Assembly: GCF_002848345.1 (NCBI RefSeq)
Contig: NZ_CP025429.1
Span: 1,798,001-1,862,000, forward strand
Origin: Chromobacterium sp. ATCC 53434
GTDB lineage: Bacteria; Pseudomonadota; Gammaproteobacteria; Burkholderiales; Chromobacteriaceae
DNA: 64,000 nt
Direction of reading: 5' to 3'
Positions 44,515 to 51,868 of this stretch are shown piece after piece (position 1 is the first letter of the stretch; each line of letters begins with the position of its first letter). The position numbers and the translations under genes were made by a program. The notes below the pieces were generated by a model, which saw only the letters and a program-made list of their open reading frames with translations, had not been told where the DNA came from and did not search any database.

Positions 44515-44916
44515 GTGAATCTGAAGTCCATTTGCCTGGCTGTCGTCCTGGCGCTGCCGGCGGGCATCGCGGCGGCGGCGCCGGTCCCGGCCCAGGCCCG
44601 GACGGAGCTGGAGGCGGCGCGCGCCTGGTACTGGCAGCATCCGTACCAGCCGGAGGCGATCAACCGCCTGGCGCTGCAGCTGGTGAAGGCCGGCGACGCC
44701 GGCGCCGCCATCGTGCTGCTGGAACGCGCAGCCCGCATCGCGCCGGACCGCGAGGACATCCGCGCCAATCTGCAGCGCCTGCGGGCCGGTTCGCGCCGCG
44801 TGGCCGACGTCGGGCTGCTGGAAGCGGAGCCGGTCGCCGGTCGGCAGGAGGCGTCGGCCGAGGTGTCCGAGCCCGCCTTGCCGGCGCCGTGGCCCTTGCC
44901 CGCGGCCAGCCCGTAA
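44515..44916 (+). CDS. Small periplasmic TPR protein of the bcs operon
   Basis: A 133-aa protein from a GTG start with GAGGAGG at 5 bases, 10 bases after bcsC. It has a signal peptide (residues 1-22) and then about two TPR-like helical pairs (LEAARAWYWQHPYQPEAINRLALQLVKAGDAGAAIVLLERAARIAPDREDIRANLQRL), ending in a Pro/Ala-rich tail. It resembles a single BcsC-type TPR unit. Not a standard bcs gene I can name; it may modulate BcsC or be a lineage-specific accessory subunit. Confidence 0.7.
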   Translation: MNLKSICLAVVLALPAGIAAAAPVPAQARTELEAARAWYWQHPYQPEAINRLALQLVKAGDAGAAIVLLERAARIAPDREDIRANLQRLRAGSRRVADVGLLEAEPVAGRQEASAEVSEPALPAPWPLPAASP

Positions 44917-44933
44917 CAGCGCCGTTCCAGACG

Positions 44934-44973
44934 CGAAAAAGCCGGTCACGCATTGCGGCGCGACCGGCTTTCT
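44934..44973. terminator. Shared terminator between the two cellulose operons
   Basis: AAAGCCGGTC (44938-44947) pairs with GACCGGCTTT (44962-44971). On the minus strand it runs into five T, on the plus strand into TTTCT. It should stop bcsG transcription well and the plus operon moderately. Confidence 0.85.
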
Positions 44974-44988
44974 CATTGGGAGCGGGCG

Positions 44989-46605
44989 TTACTGTACCGG
45001 GTACTCGGTCCAGTCGCCGCCGTCCTGTTGCAACAGGAAGCGCTTGCCGCTCTGCATCACAATGGAACTGGCGCTTTCCGACACATACGGCGTGGACGGC
45101 AGCTCGCGGGCGAAGTCGGCCGGCTGGTAGTCGGCGCCGAACGGGCTCTTGCCCATCATCCGCGACAGGATGGTAGACACCGCCAGATAGCTGCTGGGTT
45201 GGTCTATCCGCACCTGGCTGGGATGGCCCTGTCCGCCGATCACCTTGATCGCCGCCGGCACGATGGTGATGTGTGGCGTCGGGATTTCGCGCAGGCCGCT
45301 GAACTGCTGCTTGTCGCCGCGCAGCGCCGCGCCGTGCTCGGGCACCATCACCAGGATCAGCTTGCGATGGCTCTTCTCCAACTGATCGATGAACTGGGAC
45401 AGATCGGCGAACAGGCGGTTGGCGCGGTATTTATAGCTGTCCATGGTGTTCAGCCCCGGCGCGGACGGGATGCGGTTGCCGTCGTGCAGGCTGATGGTGT
45501 TGTAGTAGGTCGCCACATGCGCGCTGCTGTCCTGCTGGCGCTGCTCCAGCCAGCGATTCAACACCGCGTAGTCGCTGTAGATCGGGCTGTTGTCGAAGGA
45601 ACGCAAGCCTACCGGCAGGCCCTGCTGCGACATCAGCGGCTGGTTCAGCCGGCCGTCGGTGCGAATCTGCTTCAGGAAGTCGTCGAAGCTGCCGTCGTGG
45701 TTCAGCGTCAGCTCGGTCTTGAAGCCCAGCGCCGCCAGATCCTGGAACAGATAGCAGTTGTCCGGCGCGCTCTGGTACAGCTCGGCGTGCTTGGGCTGGC
45801 CGCAACTGGCGCGCAGCACGCGCAGCGCGGCCGGACCGCTGTACGGCGTGGCGGAATTGAAATTATTGAACAGGAAGTCGAAACGCCCCAGCAACGGGTG
45901 CTTGTCCAGCCCGATGGTGCGCAGATCGTCCCAGGACAGCGAGCAGATGTGCAGCAACAGCACGTCGAAGCCGGGGTCGGCCAGCGGCCCCTGGAAGTTT
46001 ACCGAGCGCCGGCCCTCGCTGCTGAAGAAGGCTGCCAGTTGTTGATCCGGCGTTTGCGGCGCGGTTTGCGCGCCGGCGGTCGGCGCGGCGGCGCCGCTGT
46101 CGGCCACCGCCGCGGCCGGCGTCTGCGGTCGGTCCTGCCACAACTGGCGTCCGCTCAGGCCCAGCAGCGAAATCACCACGATGACGCCCAGCCGCAGATA
46201 GCGCGACAGCAGCCAGTAGCCGCACAAGAGGATGATGGCGCCGGTCAGCAGCGACAGCGACAGCAGCCGGCTGCTCAGGTCCAGCAGATAGTGCAGGCTG
46301 AAGCCTTTCAGCGTGGACAGCTGCTGCAGCGCGATCTCCGGCGCCGGCAGCCAGCTGTCGTGGTAGAGCAGGGCCGCGCCGGCGACCAGCGCCAGCGCGG
46401 CGCGGACGCGCAGCCGCAATTTGCCGGAGACTGGGATCAGCAGCAATAGCGCGAAGGCGAGGTTGGGCAGCGGGTGCAGGTTCAGCGTGCCTTGCCAGGA
46501 CAGCAGCAGCTTGGCGATGAAGTAGACGCTCCAGGCGCCCAGTCCCAGCGACGGGGCGGCGGCCGGCGGCGGCGCTTCTTGGGTGGCGGTATGGCTGGAT
46601 TTCAT
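44989..46605 (-). CDS. bcsG: Cellulose phosphoethanolamine transferase BcsG
   Basis: A 538-aa inner-membrane enzyme with about five N-terminal helices and a periplasmic alkaline-phosphatase-fold domain that transfers phosphoethanolamine from phosphatidylethanolamine to cellulose. By alignment with E. coli BcsG the zinc ligand is Cys221 (HICSLSWDD) and the nucleophile Ser256 (PYSGPA), 35 residues apart as in E. coli Cys243/Ser278. His374 and Glu423-His424 (VPEHGAAL) complete the site. The start at 46605 overlaps bcsF by 4 bases; a longer upstream frame is a shadow of bcsE/bcsF. Confidence 0.95.
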   Translation of the reverse strand: MKSSHTATQEAPPPAAAPSLGLGAWSVYFIAKLLLSWQGTLNLHPLPNLAFALLLLIPVSGKLRLRVRAALALVAGAALLYHDSWLPAPEIALQQLSTLKGFSLHYLLDLSSRLLSLSLLTGAIILLCGYWLLSRYLRLGVIVVISLLGLSGRQLWQDRPQTPAAAVADSGAAAPTAGAQTAPQTPDQQLAAFFSSEGRRSVNFQGPLADPGFDVLLLHICSLSWDDLRTIGLDKHPLLGRFDFLFNNFNSATPYSGPAALRVLRASCGQPKHAELYQSAPDNCYLFQDLAALGFKTELTLNHDGSFDDFLKQIRTDGRLNQPLMSQQGLPVGLRSFDNSPIYSDYAVLNRWLEQRQQDSSAHVATYYNTISLHDGNRIPSAPGLNTMDSYKYRANRLFADLSQFIDQLEKSHRKLILVMVPEHGAALRGDKQQFSGLREIPTPHITIVPAAIKVIGGQGHPSQVRIDQPSSYLAVSTILSRMMGKSPFGADYQPADFARELPSTPYVSESASSIVMQSGKRFLLQQDGGDWTEYPVQ

Positions 46606-46832
46606 TTTCGCGTGTGATCCGGCTCGGCGCGGCGGCGATGGGCCAGCGGCGCCTCGTCCTGTTGTTGCAGGCGTTGCAGATAGGGATGGGGCTGGAAGTG
46701 GCGCATGCGGCGCAGCAGCAGCCGGCGCAGCCACGGCAGCAGCCGCGCGCGCAGCTGATAGCCGGCGACGCCCGCCGCCAGCGCGGTCAGCAACACCATG
46801 AATTGCAATTCGCTCAATTCGGGATTGAACAT
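46602..46832 (-). CDS. bcsF: Cellulose biosynthesis protein BcsF
   Basis: A 76-aa protein with one N-terminal membrane helix (LQFMVLLTALAAGVAGYQL) and a basic C-terminal cytoplasmic tail with RYLRPRR-like character (HPYLQRLQQQDEAPLAHRRR). BcsF recruits BcsE to the membrane and is needed for cellulose modification. Position between bcsE and bcsG, with overlaps or tiny gaps, fits. Slightly longer than the ~63-aa E. coli protein. Confidence 0.88.
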   Translation of the reverse strand: MFNPELSELQFMVLLTALAAGVAGYQLRARLLPWLRRLLLRRMRHFQPHPYLQRLQQQDEAPLAHRRRAEPDHTRK

Positions 46833-46841
46833 GGTTTTCCT

Positions 46842-48455
46842 TTACTTGTCGCCGCGGCGGCGCAAGGGCGTGCGTTGCAGCACCGGGGCGGCGTAGGCGT
46901 GGCGACGCTCGCGCTGATGCGGCGCCTGCGACAGCTGCAGGCTCAGGTCCGGCAGTTTGTCGAAGCCGGGCTGCCTGGCCAGCTGCGACAGCGCCAGCAG
47001 AATGCTGTCGCTGTCGGCGCTGCGCACCTCCATCTGGGCCACTTCGCCTATCGGCATGCGGAACAGATTGCCCAGCGCGGCGTCGGCGTCGTTTTCGCGG
47101 CAGGCGAACAGGAATAGATAAGCATGGTCGCGATCGGCGGTGCACAGGTCGCCGGCGCGCTGGAAGCGGCCCAGCGCCAGCAGTTCGGCCGGCGTGGCGC
47201 CCAGCGCCGGCTGCAACTGGATCAGCATGTTGCTGACGTCGATGGCGCGGCTGCGCTGCACCGCCGCGTCCGCCATTTCGACAAAGCGCGCCGGCGGCAG
47301 GTAGCCGCGGTCGGCTTCCGGACGGCTGGCGGCGCGCAAGGCGTCGGCCTCGATCTCGCCGCCGCCCTGATAGACCGCCTGGCGCAGTGAATGGACGATG
47401 CCGGCCAGACTTGTGAAGCGCAGCTCCGCCGGCAGCACGGCATTGGCGCCGAGGCGCAGCAGCAACTGCTCCTCGTTCTGGCGCAGCCGGCGGTTGCCGA
47501 CTTCGCGCACGACGATTTTCAGTCGCTTGCCGCTTTGCCTGCGTAGCTGCGAGACGGCCTGGCCCAGCGCTTCCTTGGTGCTGCCGGCGGAGTCCAGCAG
47601 CACGGTGGCGGCCACCGCGTCGTGCGCCGCCTCCAGCAACTGCGGCAAGTCGTCAAACAGCCGCCAGTGTGGCGTTGGCGGCGTATTGCCGCTGAGGGCC
47701 GCGATGGTGGCCAGCACCTGCATGGTATCGGTGGCTAGGCGGGCGGGGCTTTCCGCCGCGTCGGCGGGCGCGTCGTGGTCGTCGGCTTCCAACTGGGCGC
47801 GCAGCATGTGGCCGACGTTCAGCTCCAGCGTGCGCAGCCTGGCGGCCTCGCCGGGCGCGGCGCCCAGCCAGTGAGCGGTCTGCCAGCCGTATAGTCCGTC
47901 GCCCAGCGGCTCGGCATAGGCCATGCCGGCGCAGTCCCGGCCCAGCTGGCTCAAGGCGGCCAGCGCCGCGGCGTCCAGTCGGGCGCTGTCCAGCAGCAAC
48001 AGCAGCGCGTGACCATGGCGGGCCGCCCAGTGGCTGCAGGCCTGCAGCACCCGGCGCGCCACGGCCGGCTGCTGCAGCGGCAGATAGTCCTCGGCGTGGT
48101 CCAGTACTACCGTCATGCCGCCGGTGGCCGGCTGCAGCGCGTCGCGGCAGCGGGCCAGTTCGTCGAGGCAGGCGGTGACCCGTTGGGCGGAGGGCTTGCG
48201 CGGCTGGCGCGGCGACAGCAACTGCAGGTTGCCGGCGTGGATGCGGCGATCCAGCCAGGCGGTGTCTTGCTGCGGAGCCGGTTCCTGCCTGCTGGCGCAG
48301 ACCAGCGGCTGGCTGCCGGCCGAAGGCAGGTTGGAGAACAGCAGCGCCTGGGCCAGTCCTGATCCGGGGGCGGCTATCAGATAGAGCGCGCCTCCGTTCA
48401 GGGCGGAGGCCGATGGCGGGATTCCCTCTATGCCCAGGCTTTGGGATATGTCCAT
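46842..48455 (-). CDS. bcsE: Cyclic di-GMP-binding cellulose protein BcsE
   Basis: A 537-aa cytoplasmic protein with an N-terminal degenerate P-loop-like domain, a receiver-like domain and a C-terminal GIL (GGDEF I-site-like) domain. Family phrases include KIVVREVGNRRLRQNEEQLLLRLGANAVLP followed by SLAGIVHSLRQ. BcsE binds c-di-GMP and boosts cellulose output through BcsF and BcsA. First gene of the minus-strand bcsEFG operon, with a good promoter at 48485-48513. Confidence 0.9.
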   Translation of the reverse strand: MDISQSLGIEGIPPSASALNGGALYLIAAPGSGLAQALLFSNLPSAGSQPLVCASRQEPAPQQDTAWLDRRIHAGNLQLLSPRQPRKPSAQRVTACLDELARCRDALQPATGGMTVVLDHAEDYLPLQQPAVARRVLQACSHWAARHGHALLLLLDSARLDAAALAALSQLGRDCAGMAYAEPLGDGLYGWQTAHWLGAAPGEAARLRTLELNVGHMLRAQLEADDHDAPADAAESPARLATDTMQVLATIAALSGNTPPTPHWRLFDDLPQLLEAAHDAVAATVLLDSAGSTKEALGQAVSQLRRQSGKRLKIVVREVGNRRLRQNEEQLLLRLGANAVLPAELRFTSLAGIVHSLRQAVYQGGGEIEADALRAASRPEADRGYLPPARFVEMADAAVQRSRAIDVSNMLIQLQPALGATPAELLALGRFQRAGDLCTADRDHAYLFLFACRENDADAALGNLFRMPIGEVAQMEVRSADSDSILLALSQLARQPGFDKLPDLSLQLSQAPHQRERRHAYAAPVLQRTPLRRRGDK

Positions 48456-48484
48456 TGCAGTATTTTTGTTTTCAGATCATTTAA

Positions 48485-48513
48485 ATAGTATCAGCCGCAT
48501 GGTTTGCAATCAA
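48485..48513 (-). promoter_or_regulatory. Promoter of bcsEFG
   Basis: On the minus strand TTGATT (48513-48508), a 17-base spacer and TACTAT (48490-48485) make a good sigma-70 promoter 30 bases before the bcsE start. Confidence 0.7.
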
Positions 48514-48574
48514 ACCGCGGCCATGTCCGACCTCGCCTGAGTGTAGGCGGCCGGGCGGGCCGCAGACTGAAATT

Positions 48575-49636
48575 TCAGGGTTTTTTGAACCAGATGTCCA
48601 GGTAGGCCTGGCGATAGGCTTGATCATCCTCGACGTCGCCGTCGCGCGGATGGGCCAGCAGCTTGTCCTGCGTCACCAGTATCGGCCTGCTGACGAAACC
48701 GCTGGGCGGCTGGCGGACGAAGCCGCGGTTCAACTCGTCCGCCAGTTGCCAGCCTTGCTGATTGCACGGTTCGGCCACCGTGGCTTTCTGCTGGGAAATG
48801 CCCTCCCGGATGCGGTTCATCGCAGAGTTGGAGCCGTCGCCGGCCGAGATATTGACAATGTCGGAGCGGCCCGCCTGATGCAGCGGGAAATTGCTGTTGT
48901 CGAAATACAGGTCGTTGATGGCCAGCGTATGGGTCCAGCCGCGGCCGTAGCGGCGCGCCAACTGCGGCACCAGGGCCGGAATGAGCTGCGCGGTCTTGCT
49001 CAGATCCACGTCCTCCACCGCCAGCACCTTGCAGCGCTTGCAGCCGGCCAGCGCAGCCTTCATCGCGGCGGCCTTGCGCATCGCGATGGCGAAGTGCGAG
49101 TCGGTCAGGATCACCGCGCCGACGGCGCCGGCGCTGCTGCCGATCGCGTAGTCCACCGCGGTCTGCGCCACCGCCAGCGGGTCGGTGGTGACATTGGCGA
49201 ACAGTTCGGCATTGGGGCCGGGATTGCCGCCGGCATGCCAGCCGACTGCGATCTTGCCCATCTGCTTCAACATTGCCAGCTCCAGATGGTAGCCGGCGCT
49301 GTCGGCGCCGATCAGCGCCACGCCGGCCACGTCTTTGGCCGAGGCTTGCAGCAGCAATTGCTCGCGCACCGCGTCGTTGCTGCTCTTGGCGTCCGCCACC
49401 TTCACCTGCCAGCGCAGGCGGCCGGCGGCGTTCAGAAAGCTGCGGGTGGTCTTGGAAATGCCGCCGTTGCGCAGGTCGTAGGCGATCAACAGCACGTGGC
49501 GGCCGCTTTGCGCCGTCGGGCCGGCCGAGGGACCGGCGGAGCCGGTCGTCGGCGTCGCGTGGGAGGACGCCGGGCAGGTGGCCAGCATCAGCATCAAAAA
49601 CCGCAGCAGGGCGCGACGTGTCGGAATATGGCTCAT
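48575..49636 (-). CDS. Periplasmic sugar-type substrate-binding protein
   Basis: A 353-aa periplasmic binding protein of the LacI/ribose-binding fold (Peripla_BP_4 type). An Arg-rich signal peptide (MSHIPTRRALLRFLMLMLATCPASSHA) and a Gly/Ser/Pro linker are followed by two Rossmann lobes (VLLIAYDLRNGGISKTT, AGVALIGADSAGYHLEL, GAVILTDSHFAIAMRKA). No permease or ATPase gene is adjacent, so it may serve a two-component sensor or a distant transporter. Start at 49636; an in-frame extension to 49711 has no Shine-Dalgarno. Confidence 0.75.
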   Translation of the reverse strand: MSHIPTRRALLRFLMLMLATCPASSHATPTTGSAGPSAGPTAQSGRHVLLIAYDLRNGGISKTTRSFLNAAGRLRWQVKVADAKSSNDAVREQLLLQASAKDVAGVALIGADSAGYHLELAMLKQMGKIAVGWHAGGNPGPNAELFANVTTDPLAVAQTAVDYAIGSSAGAVGAVILTDSHFAIAMRKAAAMKAALAGCKRCKVLAVEDVDLSKTAQLIPALVPQLARRYGRGWTHTLAINDLYFDNSNFPLHQAGRSDIVNISAGDGSNSAMNRIREGISQQKATVAEPCNQQGWQLADELNRGFVRQPPSGFVSRPILVTQDKLLAHPRDGDVEDDQAYRQAYLDIWFKKP

Positions 49637-49763
49637 GGGCGCCCCGGCAGAGAGTGTGTGCGCAATCGGTTCTCCTGCTGCGGCGGTGGTTCTCCATCTC
49701 AAATATAGCAAGCGGCCTGTCCATTGCTGGACAGGCCGCGTTGCGCAGCCGAGATGGGCGCGG

Positions 49764-51623
49764 CTAGTGGGTGTCGCGGTTCAGATAGGCCGGCGCGCCG
49801 GCCGACCAGGTCTCATGCACGGTGATTCCGCGCAGATCGGTCACGGCGTCGTTCAGCGGATCGCGTTCCAGAATCACCAGGTCCGCCTGCTTGCCGGGCT
49901 CCAGCGATCCCACCATGTGGTCCATGTGGCATTGCCAGGCGGCGTCCAGCGTCACCGCCCGCAGCGCCTGTTCGCGGCTTAGGCGCTCTTCTGGATTGAG
50001 CGGGACTTTTTCGCCTTCGGGCGCGCCCTCCATGATGCGGAACGCCGCCTGCTCCATCATGCGCAGCGGCCCCAGAGGCGAAACGAAGTGGTCTGAATGC
50101 AGACTGATGCGTATGCCCTTGTCCACGGCCGATTTGCAGCGGTCCAGCAACTGCGCGCGCTCGCTGTCCAGAATCGTGTGCTTGAAGCTATAGCCCCAGT
50201 AGCCGACATGGCCGATCAGAAAGCTGGGATTCAGCCGCAGCGCCGCCATCTCATCGATGGCCGCGTCGTTCAGCAGCGAGGCGTGTTCGACGCGCAGCCG
50301 CAGTTTGCGCCGCTGTTCGACCTGTTCTGCGGGTTTGCCGTGCTGCGGCGTCAGCACCTGCCGATAGCCGCCCAGCACATATTCCATCGCCTTGTCGCCG
50401 TTGGCGTGCACCAGCACCGGCCAGCCCTGATCGACCGCCTTTTCCAGCATGCGGTTGAAGAGGCCGGTGTCCGGATAGTTGCTCAGGCCGGTATCCGGCA
50501 CGTCGGGAATGGAGTGCTCGTCGGCACAGGCATAGGGCTGGGTCTGATAACCGGTCAGCCCCTGATTGGAGCCATCGGCGATCAGCTTGATCGCCTTGAT
50601 CGCGAAGCGGGGGTTCCGGGCATTGTCCAGGTCCGGTCGCTGGTGTCGCAGCCAATGGTCCAGCTTGGCCTCCTCGGGAGGCGTGAACAAGGCGGCGGCG
50701 ATGCGCACCGGCCCCCGGCGCGCCGCGCTCTTGATCAGGCCGATTTCCAGATCCGGCCATGGCGTGGCGCCCAGACCGGCATCGAACAAGGTGGTGATGC
50801 CCATCTGGCTGGCATTCTGCAATACCTGCTTCAGATTGGACAGGAAGAGGGGCAGCGACGGAGGCGGCACGACCTTGAGCACCTTGGCGATACCCATTTC
50901 GGTCAGTACGCCTTCTGAGTTATCACGTATATCGGCTTTCCGCATCGCCGCGCCATTGACGTAGGCGATGTGGCCGGAGGCGTTCATCAGCAGGATGGGC
51001 ACCGTGTCGCTGAGCGCGTCTAGCGTGTCGGCGGTAATGTCTTCCCATTTGGCCATCAGCGACGGATCGACGCCGAAGCCCAGCACCCAGCGATGGCTAC
51101 GCTGGTGTTCGGGCAGGCTTTCGTGCTGTTTCAGCGCGTCGAGGATGGCCTGTTTTATGGTCTGGCTGCTGTACTCCGGATTGAGCTCCTGCTGGCGCGG
51201 CGGCGGCAGAAACGGTGACAAGGGCAGCCAGTCCGGCGCTTGATACAGCGCGCTGGGCAGGATGTGCATATGGGCGTCGATCAGGCCAGGCAGCAGCGTG
51301 CGGCCAGCCAGGTCGATTTCGCGAGGCCGGTGCGCCTGCATCGCCTGGCGCACGTGCTGCAAGGCGCCGACGGCGACGATCACGCCGTCGGCCATGCCCA
51401 GCGCCTCTACCTGGCGGTTGCCTTCGGCGGCCAGCGTGTGGATGACGCCGCCGTGGAAAATCGCGGCTTGCGGCGCCTGCGCCGGGGCGTGCGAGCCATA
51501 AGCCTGCTCGATCGCCGCTTCCAGTTGCTCCGGGGTGGCGGCCTCTGTCAGTGGCCCGGCGGCCAGTTCCGGAAGATGGGGCAGGGTGCAGCATGCGCAG
51601 CCCAGATGATGTTCGTGACTCAT
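49764..51623 (-). CDS. YtcJ-like amidohydrolase
   Basis: A 619-aa metal-dependent amidohydrolase (amidohydrolase_3 group). Metal motif DAHMH follows GRTLLPGLI; further likely ligands and active-site residues are in VLVHANGDKAMEYVL, RVEHASLL and ISLHSDHFVSPLGP. The N-terminus has an unusual His/Cys cluster (HEHHLGCACC, residues 3-12). The start at 51623 has GAGGAG at 4-7 bases. The substrate is unknown; relatives cleave amide or formamide bonds of small molecules. A 20-bp palindrome upstream suggests a specific repressor. Confidence 0.83.
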   Translation of the reverse strand: MSHEHHLGCACCTLPHLPELAAGPLTEAATPEQLEAAIEQAYGSHAPAQAPQAAIFHGGVIHTLAAEGNRQVEALGMADGVIVAVGALQHVRQAMQAHRPREIDLAGRTLLPGLIDAHMHILPSALYQAPDWLPLSPFLPPPRQQELNPEYSSQTIKQAILDALKQHESLPEHQRSHRWVLGFGVDPSLMAKWEDITADTLDALSDTVPILLMNASGHIAYVNGAAMRKADIRDNSEGVLTEMGIAKVLKVVPPPSLPLFLSNLKQVLQNASQMGITTLFDAGLGATPWPDLEIGLIKSAARRGPVRIAAALFTPPEEAKLDHWLRHQRPDLDNARNPRFAIKAIKLIADGSNQGLTGYQTQPYACADEHSIPDVPDTGLSNYPDTGLFNRMLEKAVDQGWPVLVHANGDKAMEYVLGGYRQVLTPQHGKPAEQVEQRRKLRLRVEHASLLNDAAIDEMAALRLNPSFLIGHVGYWGYSFKHTILDSERAQLLDRCKSAVDKGIRISLHSDHFVSPLGPLRMMEQAAFRIMEGAPEGEKVPLNPEERLSREQALRAVTLDAAWQCHMDHMVGSLEPGKQADLVILERDPLNDAVTDLRGITVHETWSAGAPAYLNRDTH

Positions 51624-51654
51624 GCAATTCTCCTCGCGTGGAAGGTGCGATTGC

Positions 51655-51674
51655 GATGACATGATTATGTCATC
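51655..51674. promoter_or_regulatory. Palindromic operator upstream of the amidohydrolase
   Basis: GATGACAT-GATT-ATGTCATC: perfect 8-bp arms, 31 bases before the amidohydrolase start, at the edge of a very AT-rich promoter-like stretch (51674-51720). It looks like a repressor site; no regulator gene is adjacent. Confidence 0.6.
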
Positions 51675-51823
51675 GAAATATATGTTATATTATCTAAAAA
51701 CAATTTCAACTGAATTGGGACGGGCGATCTGTCCGGATGGCGAAAGCGGGCATGGGCATGGCCTGTACTTGAAAAGAAGCCGGCGGCGGGGGCAAGGGGA
51801 TCGGAGCGCGAGTCAAAACCGGG

Positions 51824-51829
51824 TATAAT
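51824..51829 (+). promoter_or_regulatory. -10 element of valS
   Basis: A perfect TATAAT lies 40 bases before the valS start (context GGGTATAATCGACGC). There is no good -35 at 16-18 bases upstream. An equally spaced, strong Shine-Dalgarno is not evident before the ATG. Confidence 0.6.
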
Positions 51830-51868
51830 CGACGCATTTTTCCATCCAGAAAACCAAGATTCAGCACC

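Noticed and set aside
41679-44768. A 1029-codon open frame opposite bcsC
   Set aside because: Antisense shadow of the TPR-rich bcsC; no Shine-Dalgarno or domain.
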